A stretch of DNA of 64,000 bases from Adiantum capillus-veneris (taxonomy: Eukaryota > Streptophyta > Polypodiopsida > Polypodiales > Pteridaceae), in assembly GCA_014529385.2 (NCBI GenBank), contig CM043943.1, positions 154,723,092-154,787,091 on the forward strand, in the 5' to 3' direction. Below the pieces are notes generated by a model that was not told the origin of the DNA, searched no databases, and saw nothing but the letters and a program-made list of their open reading frames with translations. The position numbers were made by a program, and so were the translations under genes. Shown here one piece after another: positions 20,555 to 32,549 of the stretch. The stretch's first letter is position 1; every line of letters starts with the position of its first letter.

Positions 20555-21790
20555 GACTAGCTGCATGCAATCTTCTGATGGTGAGGATTATGAACTACTC
20601 TCAGAAAGTCGATCGCCACAAATTGAATGGAGTAGCTGTGTGTACAAGGGCCAACTTCCAGATGGAGCTCAGGTTTTGCCTGAATAAGCTTTTTATTCTT
20701 TAGCTGGTTGAGCACTCTTTGTTCCAACCTACTCTTACAACATGTAACCTATTATGACAGGCTTTTTCAAAGAGCCATTGCAACCTTTTTTGGCCAATAT
20801 AGAGCATTTGATTACCTTTTTATTTGCGTTCAGTGTTATCTAATTTTCAATAATTGCAGATTGCAGTGAAGAGGTGGAAATATGATCTTTTTACGGATAT
20901 CAACGGATTTTGCTCAGAAGTTCAATTTCTTGGAAGGTTTCGGCACAAAAATCTCCTTGGGTTGAAAGGGTATTGTGCAGAAGGGCGAGAACGCATGCTA
21001 GTATTTGACTACATGTCCAATTCAAGTCTTCATGCACATTTACATGGAGATTTGGAAAAGGAGCAGCAGTTGGACTGGCATAAAAGGATGGCTATTGCAT
21101 GCGGATGTGCTGAAGGGCTAGTGTAAGCACTACGATCATTGAATTTCTTACTATCAAAAAGGTTTTTCTATTGGCAAGTTCAACGAAAAACGGTTTTGTC
21201 CTTGTTTAGGAATGTATACCAGATTTAAAAGCTTTTGACTGCCTAACATGTTTTGTGGTGTTAGGTACTTGCATTATTATGCAGATTCTGAGCTTGTGCA
21301 TGGCAATATCAAATCGAGTAATGTACTGTTAGGCCCGGCCTTTGAACCTAAGATAGTCGATTTTGGCTTGTCAAGGCTTCTAAATGACAACGTGGCAAGA
21401 GCAAGAGGGTCTTTTGGGTACACTGCTCCGGAGGATGCGCAGGGAGAGGCTCTGACGCAAAGAAGTGACGTGTTTGGCTTTGGGATTTTGTTGTTAGAAT
21501 TAATAAGTGGAAAAAATCCAGCAGAGAAGATACAAAGTGGTACCCGCAAACAGAGCATTGTAGAATGGGCACAAGATTTGGTGATGGGAGGAAAGATGGA
21601 TGAGCTTGTAGATTCAATGCTTCATGGTAAGTACAACCATGAAGAGCTCGAGGATCTTTTGAACCTAGCCATTATGTGTGCACAACTTAAACCCGAAGAC
21701 AGGTTGACTATGTTGGAGGTTGTGGAGTATTTGAAGGGCTCCCGACATCTCGAGTGTGACAACACACTGAAGCTTGAAACCAAGGTTTGA
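20555..21790 (+). CDS. Receptor-like/PTI1-like protein kinase, partial, lacks catalytic Asp
   Basis: Three exons fit GT-AG rules: 20555-20672, 20860-21122, 21265-21790 (stop TGA), about 302 codons. Exon 1 shown here is preceded by TTCTTGCAG, so an upstream exon should exist but I could not find it; an in-frame ATG lies at 20565. The fold is a plant Ser/Thr kinase close to PTI1-like kinases: IAVKRWK (ATP-binding Lys), CSEVQFLGRFRHKNLLGLKG (helix C Glu), CAEGRERMLVFDYM, LDWHKRMAIA, VDFGLSRL (DFG kept), GYTAPED, RSDVFGFGILLLELISGK. The catalytic loop is VHGNIKSSNVLL, with Asn where an active kinase has Asp. The glycine-rich loop is not recognisable before CVYKGQLPDG. It could be a pseudokinase or a decaying fragment; frames and splice sites are clean. 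Confidence 0.75.
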
Positions 21791-22099
21791 TGAGTGTCAG
21801 ATGGCTGCTCTAGGTGAGCAATAGCTTTGGTGTCAATTTATAATTCTTGAACACAGAGCTCCAAGAGTAAGGACTTCAAAAAGAGTTTACATGATGTAAA
21901 TATGATTAGAAGTTGTGCACTACACATTTATTCTTGTGTATCGCTATAGTTGTAATGGAATGCAATGCATTTTACACACGCCCGTGCGCACGCAGGCCTA
22001 TGCATGTCTGGTACATGTCATTATAGTGCTCAATTTTTGTGCGCGTGCGGACACAAAATGTAGCACTTATCTTTTTTTTATTAGGGGCACATGGAGTTT

Positions 22100-22140
<41 letters not shown>

Positions 22141-22980
22141 TGCTTTCCCAACCTCCTTTGCAACTTGCTTTTCCATCCTTTGCAAATACTGCTTGCTTGT
22201 CTCACTAGGCAGTATTGCCAAAGTTGTTAGATTACTTGTCTCTAAATGGAGATGAACCATTTAGTACATATGACTACATTGTTCAGCTTTGAATAACTGG
22301 GCATGACAGTAGTAGGAGAGAGAAGCTTGAACTGATCTTTGTGGCACTTTTCAACACAGAGAAAAAAGGGGAAGGGGAAGGGGAAGGAGGGGGGGATTTG
22401 AATTAATGTCTTATAATAAAGTGCTATTGATAGACATTTACAAGAGATTTCTCTATTATGGTTGGTGGGGTATTGAGTATGAATATGTTGATAGTGGTGT
22501 GCTGTGCTTGGCAATCACACAGGTCTAGGGCAACCACTTTTCTAGCTTGATGACCTACGACAACAAGAAAACGTGCAAGGATAGCTAGCATTTGGGCAAA
22601 ATATGCAAGGGATTTTCTCCTTACCCAATGAACAAAATGGTGGCGGGTATAGCCATAACCACCCCATGGACACATAGCCTCTATTCGGCTACTATAAGAG
22701 CCATGGAATAAGATGATTCCATGGAAGCTGCAACACCCCAGGTTTGAAGGGAAAATGCATTCTCACAAAAATATGGAGAAAACTTCGTCTCTATTCCCTA
22801 TTGACTCATACTGTGAAAGGTACGATGCTCATTTAGCCGATCAAGGGCTAACACAACAATATCTAGATGAGTTCACACACAAACAAATTGCGAAAACAAG
22901 CAATAGGTCCACTAGTAGGAGGCACAAATAAGTTAGGCCACCCAAGGAAGATTGTGGAATAAGCTTGATTGTACAAGCGA
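21791..22980. other. Kinase 3' flank and gene-free DNA
   Basis: Follows the kinase stop. It contains a (GA)n tract at 22101-22137 and a G-rich stretch at 22365-22395. I see no further gene; short ORFs here lack recognisable domains. Confidence 0.5.
22101..22137. repeat. (GA)n microsatellite
   Basis: About 37 bp of AG repeats roughly 310 bp downstream of the kinase stop codon. Confidence 0.95.
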
Positions 22981-23470
22981 TCCTAACGATCACGTCATCT
23001 ATTTGTAGAGCAAGTGTGTTGAAAGAGTGGGTGATACATACACGATGGTACAAGGGTTTGGTATCACATTAGAGGGATGGGCAATGGACCGGTTCCAAAA
23101 GCTTGAGCTAAGTGTGCTACATGCCTTTGAGACCCTAGTCAAACACTTTATAGAAGCTCATACCAAGACGGGTGTTAGGTACAACATCCTCACACAAGTT
23201 TGACACTACAAGCAAAGAGAGAGCAAGTCCATGAGAATAGTATTGCACATTGTAGCAATACATAACTAGATGTCCAACCAATGAAATACCAACCAAAGAG
23301 AGACTAGTGTCCAAGAGCTTTATGCTCACGTACTTGGCAAGAGGTTTGTAAATGTGGATGATTGTTGTCGAGAGACCATCCTCCTCGATGAAAATTGGTC
23401 AAAGCATATTGATGCCCCTCTAGAAAAAACATCAAGGGTGGCTACAGAGCTTGAGAGTATGTCATAATAA
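22981..23470 (+). pseudogene. Decayed retrotransposon gag
   Basis: Plus-strand coding sense is readable across stops and frameshifts: WAMDRFQKLELSVLHAFETL, HFIEAHTKTGVRYNILTQ, YKQRESKSMR, then YAHVLGKRFVNVDDCCRETI and LLDENWSKHID. The pattern resembles the gag core of plant LTR elements (coiled region, then a conserved C-terminal segment). It probably pairs with the protease-like remnant at 25.2 kb, with an insertion between them. Confidence 0.5.
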
Positions 23471-23904
23471 TCAATATCTAATTCTCCTAAATGATTCTCT
23501 CATATTAAACTGATCATTTAATGTGGGGAAGTGCCAAGGGAGAAAAAGCTAGAATATTGGTTAAGCTAGCAGACCGGCCACAGTAGGGATCCAAAGGAGG
23601 GAAAATAGGGATCCAAAGGGGGGGCCATCTGCAAAAGAGCCATGTGAAACAATGGGCCAAAAAGACCCTAAGGTTCAGCCCATTAAGACTTCCAAAATGC
23701 TAAGGTTCCAAAATTCAAAGGTTGTGTCCAAAGGTCAACCCTAGGAAAAATTGGATGCTTTGTGTGTGCCCTAAAAGTCTTTGCACATCCCTACATGGGA
23801 GGGGGCGAGCCCCAAAGCTAGGGGATGAGAGAGAAAGCCACACACACACACACAGGCTCCCTTTACACAAAGGGAATGAGGGACACATGTCAGCTCCCTA
23901 GGCC

Positions 23905-24260
23905 ACAAGGTGTGCCCAGTTCCTATTGGAAGACCCTTGAAGTGGACCAATGAGAATTAAGCTAGAGTAAATCTAGTTTAATTAATTTAAAAACATTTAA
24001 TAAAAGAAACCAATGAGAATTAAGTCTCCTAGAAGACTATTGGGCAGTCTCCCAAGGGGTCCAATGAGCATTCAGGAGCCCCATGGCTTGCCTGATTCCT
24101 ATTGGCCAGGAGGCAAAGGGGTCCAATGAGAGTTTAGTTTAATTATTTAATTACCTAAAGCTCTCACAAAAGGGGAAAGGGGGACACATGTCTAAAGGCT
24201 ATCACTTATGATGCTTAATTCCTATTGGCTTGACCTGGGGAGGTCCAATGAGGCAAAGGC
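23905..24260. repeat. Array of CCAAT/ATTGG motifs
   Basis: TCCAATGAG or a close variant occurs at about 23946, 24010, 24059, 24120 and 24242. TCCTATTGG or a near match is interleaved at about 23921, 24039, 24096 and 24217. GGGACACATGT precedes the series at both 23880 and 24183. This looks like an imperfect tandem duplication of about 300 bp that multiplies CCAAT boxes in both orientations. Confidence 0.6.
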
Positions 24261-24868
24261 CAGACTTATTTAGCAGCTAGGGCTCGCCCAAGAGAGAGGG
24301 GGGGCTGATTTTTGCTTGGCATTGACACACACACTCTCACACTTGACCATGTGTGAAGGGAAAATACTCTATCTCCTCCCAAGCTTTAATGGAGAGCTCA
24401 TCACCTACTCCAAGCTTGTGAGATAGAAGCCTACATCAACACTCTCTTGGCATGTGGATGCAAATCCAACCAAGAGCCAAGCTTCAATGCATGCTCATCT
24501 TCTCTACCAAGCTAATTACTAAGCTAAGCTATGCTAATATGAGTGATTATGTGAGGAGATGTACTTCTTTCTCGTAAGTTACTTCTTTTTCCTCTCAATC
24601 TACTCTCATACCCTGCTAGCTCTCACCATCTTCGAAGGTGTGTGAGGTCTTGGGTCTGAGAACGGGGATAATTCAAGTTGTGTTTGATTAAGTGTTTTGC
24701 TTGGTGTATGAAGCTTCCATCTTCATTGCACTAGCTAGTATTGAAGGAACACAAAGAATTGTATTGTACAATGTCTCTCTTGATGGGAGAAACCATAATA
24801 CAAAGCCTTTTGGAGGGGGGACCGGCTCCATGCAAATCCGGTCCTCAACTGTTGTCAATAGCTTAATT

Positions 24869-24869
<1 letters not shown>

Positions 24870-24911
<42 letters not shown>
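24870..24911. repeat. (CT)n microsatellite
   Basis: About 42 bp of CT repeats within the LTR-like block. Confidence 0.95.
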
Positions 24912-24914
<3 letters not shown>

Positions 24915-25129
24915 GAAAGTATTGTCGATGCTATCTAACTAGGTGTTATGCTTTTTGTTGCTCTCTCCACCCAAGCACTCTTGTAATTCTCATTAGGAAT
25001 CTATTCTAATGAAATGCCCACTATGTTCATGCTAATTTCCGCTACACATAAGATTTTAGGCCATTAAATGTTACAGAGTAAGTGGATGCTAAGAGACTAA
25101 TGACTCTTTTGATATCCAAATTAGGCCTA

Positions 25130-25640
25130 GAAACTTGCCTCCATCATGCAGAAAGGCCTGATAACTGCATCTGAGGAAGTGTGTATTTTGTTGAAGATCT
25201 TGCTACACACTTCTCAGAGCCAAAGCCAGTATTTTCCATCGTGGAGTTTGGTAGGTACCCCAACTACCAAGTGATTTTGGGGCTATCTTTCATGAGACAA
25301 CTTATGGTTGTTTAAGATTGAGACTAGGAATACCTTTATCTGCGTCATTGAGGGAGTGACAAAAAGGGTTATTCTAGTCACTCATGATTCTTGAGACATA
25401 GCAAGAATACTGCTAGGACATTTTGAATTAGCTTTTTCCTTGCCACAAAAAAAGGATGGCGACGTTTATGAGGGAGATGATTTTTTTAATAATATGTTTG
25501 AGGCAAAAGAAACCAATTTTTTGGCTATAAAAACAACTAAAATGAATGTTGATATCCCCTCAAACAAAGACTATGTCTTCTAAGAATTAATTTTGGTAGC
25601 CCTACCTTCATGAAGTAACCAGTTGGCTCCCTGGGAATGT
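25130..25640 (+). pseudogene. Decayed retrotransposon protease-region remnant
   Basis: Plus-strand reading gives NYQVILGLSFMRQLMVV, then EYLYLRH and LPQKKDGDVYEGDDFFNNMF, with stops between. ILGLSFMRQ is like the C-terminal hydrophobic motif of retroviral-type proteases (ILG followed by a conserved segment). It is the downstream partner of the gag remnant at 22981-23470. Assignment is tentative because the catalytic triad region is not readable. Confidence 0.4.
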
Positions 25641-27797
25641 CAATTAGTCATTAACTCTCCGTATCGTCAAGGTCTTGATGATGATCCAAGTGGATTCATA
25701 TGCTAGCTGCAATCAAGTGGCCTACAACCTCACACCCAATTTTGTGAAGAAAATGGCTATGACATTATACTTGTTAGGAAAATTTAAGTCATCCAGGACT
25801 AAGACATGAAAGGAAGCAAAATTTTACTAATTCTATGTTGTCTAACCTTTTGCCTAAGAGGAATGCAAGTCTTTGAGATTGAGCCACAAGAGTGTTCTAC
25901 CTAAAGTGAATCAAAATACTTTACTTCAATCCAGGGGCCGATGAAAGAGCCCTCGTAGCTCACTTTGGGGTTTGGATAGTCCCAAAACCAAACTATTAAA
26001 TACTTAGTATGTACTCCCAAAAAAAAACTAATCGTGACACCCCCTATCTGTGGAGCATTAGATCACTCTTCAAACTTCCAAATTGCAAAAACTTCTCAGC
26101 ATCATAGGTTTAGAGCTCATTGAAAGCTTTTTTCTTTGAAAAAAGCTTTGCAATTGTGCTTTGTATGTGAAAGTTATGCTTGAGGGATCGATCATTAACT
26201 ACTTATCGTACCACGGAAGTGTAGCAGAAGGGGTTTTTTTAGAGAGCTAAACTTATTGTACCACGTAAGTGTAGAGGAAGGGGTTTTTTCATAGAGCTAA
26301 ATGAGCTTATTAAGCCAGGGATAACCTCCTAATAATTTCAGCTTCTAAACTTATATGTAGAGAAGTGGAAAATAAGTTTCATTAGAAAGGGGAGGGGAAA
26401 AGAGATGGAGCTGTATTGGAAGGAGAGGAACCTATATTCTCTCTTTAAAGTCTATATTGGAAGGAGGTGGACCTACATTCTCTCTTTAAAAGTATATCAA
26501 TTGGAAATATCTCCATGTCAAAAATCCAAAGAGCTTTTGATAAAGAAGTATTTATAGTTTTTGTTCTTTCTTATGGTGTTAGGATTCTCAAGTCTTAGGA
26601 ATAGAACCATCAAGGTATCATGACATAAACTAATGCTTTTAAAGTATAGTAGCCATAGTATGTTTTCAAAGAACCATACAAATTTTTTTATGTAAGATAG
26701 CAATACGATAATTTTGTTCACAAGCTTTTATAAGCATAAGAAGGGGGTCATAATTACCATATACTAATCATAAAGGGACATTTGTTAAAACTCTCCACTT
26801 GCAGGTGGACTATCCTTTTGTATAAGGAGTGGATCTCCCAAAAAGTTATGGTTGTTTTAATGAGAGCTATTTTTGTTGTTTTTCTAGGAGCTTAGTTCTT
26901 TTTTGCTTAGATCACTTTGTGAAAAGTTTACATTCTTTTTAGATTAAAATCCCCCTTCTAAGTCCACTGGTTACGTCAAACTTTGAAAATTCTTCTTTTA
27001 TCACTCCCCACTGGCTTAGATCATTTTTTGTCGCAAGGCAAGTTTCACAAGGAGTAAAGCACGTCACCTAGAAAGGAGTAACATTGAGTGCTCACAACTC
27101 CCAAATTTTAGATGTATCTAAAAATGCATCAAATGGTATGAGCTCTTATTAATTTGCATACTTGCACAAGCTTCACCACCATAACTAAGGCACTATCATG
27201 GAAAGTAGCAACCTGACGTGCTCACAACTTCACCAAAATCTAAAATGTGAGACTTTGGCCTAATCTAAGAAATGTGATTCCCCTCAGGGCCTCAAAGGTA
27301 GATAGGACAGACAAATCTCAAGTATATGGCCCAAATTATCCTTATATTGTTCTCCAACTTCTAGTCTCCAGATGAACCTTAAAGGGTATCATATGCCCCA
27401 GTAGTCTTTGGTCCCAATCCCCCACCACAGATCCCTAAAATCCTTTTAGGTGCTCAAAAAAATATAAGCAAAAGAGACTAATATTAGGATCCTTCCAATT
27501 TGCACTTAGCAAAAAAACCCAAAAACAAGAAAAGGCTAGGTTAGGCAATACATTTGTTTTGGCGTGTTTTTGTGTTTTTATGTGTGAAAAAGAGTAAGGT
27601 GTACTAAACCTTAAAATATCTTAACTAATTCTACACTGATTCTCTACTTATCCTACTCCTAATTGACAAGAGTAATCTCAAACCGATGGTTTTGCGAGTT
27701 TTTAGAGAGCTTGCACTCTCTTTTCCACTCAATTGTGCAGAAGAAAGCTAAAACCATAATCTCTATGCAAACAGTGGCTTTGGCAACAAGCATGCGG

Positions 27798-27858
<61 letters not shown>

Positions 27859-28182
27859 CAATAGTGCCACAAACCCCTCTTCCTCTCTCTACTACGGGTG
27901 GCAATGCGCTAGGAACTATCATCATTGGGCACTTTGTTGGAATACCCTTGGTTTTGACTTGCTAGCTTGTGCATTAGTTTCCTTCATTGAATGGTGTATA
28001 CACTGGTCGATGTAGATGCATAAGGTAATTGGTGCTCTTTTAAGCAAGCTTTGAACAATGAACACATGCGTATACATTAGTGTATGTTTGTAATAGTATG
28101 CACTTGAATCAATGTATTTCATACATTGCGTGTATTTCTTGTAATATTTTCGAGCAGTCAAATGTGGATATCAGATGTGCGT
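25641..28182. other. Gene-free AT-rich DNA with small duplications
   Basis: No coding region recognised. Two short tandem duplications are visible: a ~60-bp unit around 26200-26305 (TTATCGTACCACGGAAGTGT, then TTGTACCACGTAAGTGTAG) and a ~50-bp unit around 26416-26490 (CTATATTGGAAGGAGGTGG with ATTCTCTCTTTAAA). A (CT)n tract lies at 27799-27855. The right end abuts the Tat element. Confidence 0.5.
27799..27855. repeat. (CT)n microsatellite
   Basis: About 57 bp of CT repeats. Confidence 0.95.
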
Positions 28183-29397
28183 TGATGGAGTAAAAGACGC
28201 CGTGCGCACACTCACACACCCAGACAACTCAACACCACACAAGGAATTTACTTAGATTCCAACCCACACACACCACCACTCAAGAGCTCAATAAAAATAC
28301 TACCCACAAGCTCAATTCAAACTCCAAACACCTCGACCTACAAGCCCTTGCCTGCCCGCAGACACTACAAGGTGAGTCGAGTTGATCACCACTTGAAATC
28401 ACACTTGATGGTGAAAAAAATACACAAGAAAAACCATCAAAAAATCCAGCCACAAAAGGCCTCTCTCAAACCATTGCAAAGCCTTCACCTAACTCCACTC
28501 TGTTGGACTCTTTGGAGTAGCGCCAACCGTAATGGCACCGATACAGGGTCACATAGTCTTGCAGAAAGCGGAACCTTCTTCCCTCAATTCCTTGCACACA
28601 CACATCCATGGAAACCTTAGAACTTCCATAGACTCTCCCAAGTGAAAAATTGAAGAGAGAAAGCTCTCATTCACTCCTCCCCATACTCGAAAACAGGACG
28701 CGAACGAAACGGGACTGCACTAGACCACCTGTAGGAACCCTGCTTCCTCCCACACAGAGAGAGGTGAAAGTGCCAAGAATTGGCTTAAAAAATTCTCCCT
28801 CAGCCTGAACCATCAGGGCACCGTGAGTGATGTGGATTTTTGAAGAATTTTTACACGATTTTTTGACCTTTTTGGGCCCAGTTTTGTTCAGTTTTGACCC
28901 TTGGCGGGCATTTTTCACGGGAAAAACTCCAAACGGACTCCAAAATTCACCAAATTTTGTACGCTTGATCCTTGATGCCCAAAGTTATTTTCCACTTTCC
29001 CACATTCCATTTTTGACCAGTTCTAGGGTGGCGCACACATCACCGCAGATTAGGCACCTCAAATAGATAGTTACCGCATGTGTCAAACTTCTTGGGCGGG
29101 TCGAGGGTGCCCACAACTCCCACTTGCACTATTTACATTCTAAAAAGCCAAAACACATTCCCTAGAACCAAAAGAAGCCACTTGGAACCATATCTAAGGT
29201 GCCAACACCTTGTCCATGCATGTACGTGTGTTTGACTGTCGACACGCAAGCATGGCTATTTACAATTTGTATATGTCACTTATTTTTTAAAACTTGAAAC
29301 CACTTTGCAAATCTCCCAAATGCATGTATTTACATCCCTTTATACATATGCCCATGCATATGCACGTTACTTTGTACACGCCAAATGCGGTCTATCA
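28183..29397 (-). repeat. 3' LTR of the Tat-type element
   Basis: Colinear with 34685-35903. On the minus strand it starts TGATAGACCGC and ends CTCCATCA. Confidence 0.88.
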
Positions 29398-29416
29398 TCA
29401 TTGCCCACCCTCTAGG
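29398..29416 (-). promoter_or_regulatory. Polypurine tract (minus strand)
   Basis: On the minus strand AGAGGGTGGGCAATGA leads into the LTR start TGATAGACC. A purine-rich run here is expected for a 3' LTR. Confidence 0.6.
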
Positions 29417-30722
29417 TAGAGCATTTATGCTTAACCAAGAGACTCTTTGCATTTGGAACCACATCCCTTGCAAAATATTTCTTCAATCTATAACCATTTA
29501 TTCTATAGCGCAAACGTTCCCCTGACAATTTTTCCAACTCATATGTGCCATTAGGAAATACATGCTTCACTCTGTATGGACCCAACCATTTGTCCCTCAA
29601 CTTCTTTTGAAAAGTAAAATCCAAGCGAGAGTCATACTTCATCACTAGATCTCCCTCTTTAATCTCTTTCTCTGGCAGCCTCTTATTCATTTTCTTCATC
29701 CTTGTCTCTGCTTGTTGAAGATAATAATCACTGGCTTTCTCTCTATTCATTTGCAACAACTCTAGAGAAAGAATTCTTTCCTACAGCTTGTCATTATGCG
29801 AACCTTGCATTCTGCATAATAACTTCAAGGCATCCAACTGCACATGTATGGACATAAGAGCTTCCTTTCCATAAACAAGCTCATATGGTGTAAACTGTGT
29901 CGACACTCTATACGCAGTTCTATAATCCCACAAATACTTTTCCAAGTCCAAGTTCCACTCTTTAGGATGCTCTCTAGCATACTTTGATAGCATCTTCACA
30001 ATTTGACCATTGCAGTTTTCAACCAGCCCATTGCATTGTGGGTAGTAAAAGGAAGAATGCCTATGCTGAATTTTCAATTTCTCCATGAGAGCAGCAACAA
30101 GTTTTCCCCTAAACCCTGGTCCACGATCAGAAATGATAACCATAGGAGCTCCAAAACTACGACACACTTGTTCATACATAAAAGAGGCCACTCTTGTTGC
30201 AGTTACATCTTTTACCGCTCTTGCCTCCACCCATTTTGTCAAATAGTCCACAGCCACAAGGATATACCTTTTTCCGTTGTTGGTTCTTGGCATTGGATCT
30301 ACAACATCCACACCCCATTTTGCAAATGCATCAAAAGACATTATAGCCTTTTGAGGCTCAGCCAAAAGCTTTTGATTTGCAAACACTTGGCATTCATGGC
30401 ATGACTTGCACCAAAAATAAGCATCTCTCATCATAGAGGGCCAACAATAACCTGATCTCAAAATACAAAAGATAATTTGATCCTTGCCTTGATGGCATGT
30501 TTCTTCATGGCAGTGCTTCAAAATCAAGCCTATCTCTTCTTTGTATGACACTTTTCTCAAAATGCTATCCTTGCCATAAAGCATGAGATCCTCACCTACC
30601 GATGTGTAGTTTCTTGCTTTTGCAACTATTCTCTTATGCCGAACCTTTGACATGCCCTCTGGACATTGCCCTTTACCAAGAAATACTTCTACATCTTGTA
30701 ATGATTCCCTTCCTGCATACAA
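29412..30722 (-). pseudogene. Tat-type integrase
   Basis: Inserts element DNA. Two same-strand frames (30722-29781 and 29759-29412) are split by a short interruption. Zinc-binding HHCC region: HCHEETCHQGKD and CKSCHECQ. Catalytic core: WGVDVVDPMP (first Asp), IISDRGPGFRG (second Asp), GLVENCNGQIVKML (Glu), so the DDE triad is present. The C-terminal part has LGPYRVKHVFPNGTYEL and ends KHKCST-stop. No chromodomain is present, as expected for Tat-type rather than chromovirus elements. Confidence 0.87.
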
Positions 30723-30724
30723 GT

Positions 30725-31177
30725 CTTCCTTGACCTTTAAGGAGCTACCAAGGCATCCAACTTGTCCCTAGCCAACTCATCAGCTTCTTTATTCTGCTCA
30801 CGAGGAACATGCTTAGACTGTATCTTCTCTCAAACTCATGCAAAAGCTATGCCATAGAACCACTTCTTCAAATTGTCTTTCTTAACATTCCACAAACCAA
30901 GCAACTGATTCATGACTAGCAACACATCCCCTTTTGAAATGACCCTCTTCAATCCAAACTCAACACACTACTTCAACCCCAAGAAAAGAGTGGATACTCG
31001 GCCTCATTGTTACTTTCAGATTCATCAAGATCGTAAGTTCTAGAAAATATTACATCGCCTTTTGGGTTCTTAATGACTATCACACCACTTGCCTTTTGAA
31101 GAACTTTCGTGTATGCACCATCAAACATCATTGTATACTCATCCGTAATATCTACTTCCTCTTCATAATCATCCTTG
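30725..31177 (-). pseudogene. Second, archaeal-type RNase H (aRNH)
   Basis: No long ORF covers this, but translation across one frameshift is clear: YTMMFDGAYTKVLQKASGVI, then NPKGDVIFSRTYDLDE, SNNEAEYPLF, a frameshift and in-frame stop near 30970, then FGLKRVISKGDVLLVMNQLL, VPREQNKEADELARDKLDAL. The four acidic positions of RNase H are visible: Asp in FDGA, Glu in NEAEY, Asp in SKGD and Asp in EADELA. It sits between the native RNase H and integrase, the known position of aRNH in plant Tat elements. Confidence 0.8.
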
Positions 31178-32546
31178 TCAACCCTTGGGTAAGATTGGAA
31201 GCTCCCCTCTGTTGTGTACCACTATGTCTGCCAAGTGAGCTTTAACATAATGATTCACTTTAAACTCAAACTCATACTCTTGAAGCTCCAAATTCCACTT
31301 TAAGATGTGCTTGCTAGGCTTCAAATATTGTACTACATCCGAAAAAAGGTTTGATGTGGCGAGCACATAGAACTTTTGGGACAACAGATAGGTTTTGATC
31401 CCGCGACAAGCAAGAACCAAGGCAAAGACCCACTGTTCCATTTTTGTGTAGGAGAACTCGCTTAGATTCTTCATCTTGCTCTCAAAATAGACTGGCTTGA
31501 AGTTCCTTCCCTGCTTTTGTAAGAGCACCGACCCAAAAGCTACTGACCCCATACTAATAGATACATAGAATATCAATTGCAAGTTGGGAGGACTCACTGT
31601 TGGTAGAGCACACAATACCTCCTTGATACCATCAAAAGCATGTTGCATGTCCTCATTCCACTCAAACCCTTGAATTCTTTGACTCAATTTATGGAAAGGA
31701 TACACATACTGACATAGCATCCAAAAAAAACGTGACAAGTACCTGAGCTTATGCGCAAATGATGCCAAATCCTTTGTGTTGCTGGGTGGATCCATAAGCA
31801 ACAAAGCCTTAACTTTCTGTGGGTTGGCTTCTATTCCATTTTGCAAAACCACATGTCCTAGCAAATGGACTCTGGCATGAGCAAACTTACACTTCTTTGG
31901 GTTGAGTTGCCCACCCTCTAGTTGAAGCCTTTCAAAACTCAACCTCAGCTTCTCCAAATGTGTGACCCTGGAGCTATAACATCCAATGTCATCCATGAAA
32001 ACTCGAATGAACTTACCCAAGTAGGGACCAAACACTCTATTCATCCATCATTGAAAGGTAGAATATGCATTAACTAGCCCAAAAGGAATTCTTTTGTAGG
32101 CAAAACAACCCCAAGGAGTAATGAAGGTCGTCTTCAATCGCTATCAAGATATGAAAGTAGCCAGAAAATCCATCCATGATCGAGTAGTGTTCATGACCAA
32201 CAACCTGATTGAGGATTTCATCTAGGAAGGGTAGCGGATAATGATTCCTTTTTGTGGTGGCATTTAAAGGTTTGAAATCAACACATATCCTAAATCTTCC
32301 GTTCTTCTTGGGCACAATAACAACTAGAGAGACCCATTCGGACTCCTCCCCTCAAAAGATGAAATCTGCTTCCAAAAGCTTCATCACCTCTTTACGAAGT
32401 GCCCTCTCATGAATGACCCCCAACCTCCTAAGCTTTTGAACCTTTGTCTTGGCACCTTCTTTTAGATTGATTCTATGCTCGACCCCTTTAGCTCCTTGCA
32501 ACTCTGTATATTCAGTGGCAAAAAGCTTTGGAAACTTCGTGAACAT
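31178..32546 (-). pseudogene. Tat-type RT and degenerate native RNase H
   Basis: RT is spread over 32546-32352 (GVIHERALRKEVMKLLEADF), 32315-32070 (RFRICVDFKPLNATTKRNHY, then YSIMDGFSGYFHI with the first catalytic Asp) and 32044-31178 (FIRVFMDDIGCYS, FMDD in place of YVDD; thumb HLLGHVVLQNGIEANPQK). The native RNase H follows as LIFYVSISMGSVAFGSVLLQ and KMEQWVFALVLACRG. Its first Asp is replaced by Ser and the TDH position reads ATSN, so this domain looks dead, consistent with replacement by the second RNase H. Confidence 0.85.
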
Positions 32547-32549
32547 GTC

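Larger units (their letters stand above)
23522..25046 (+). repeat. LTR-like block splitting the decayed element
   Basis: About 1.5 kb without coding sense between the gag remnant and the protease remnant. It starts TGTGGGGAAGTGCC and can end at GCTACA near 25046, with a (CT)n tract at 24870-24911 and repeated CCAAT motifs. I found no convincing target duplication, so both boundaries and the LTR label are tentative. Confidence 0.35.

Noticed and set aside
28348-29066. ORFs in both Tat-element LTRs (also near 34850-35592)
   Set aside because: They are duplicated because the LTRs are duplicated, differ by frameshifts between copies and resemble no protein.
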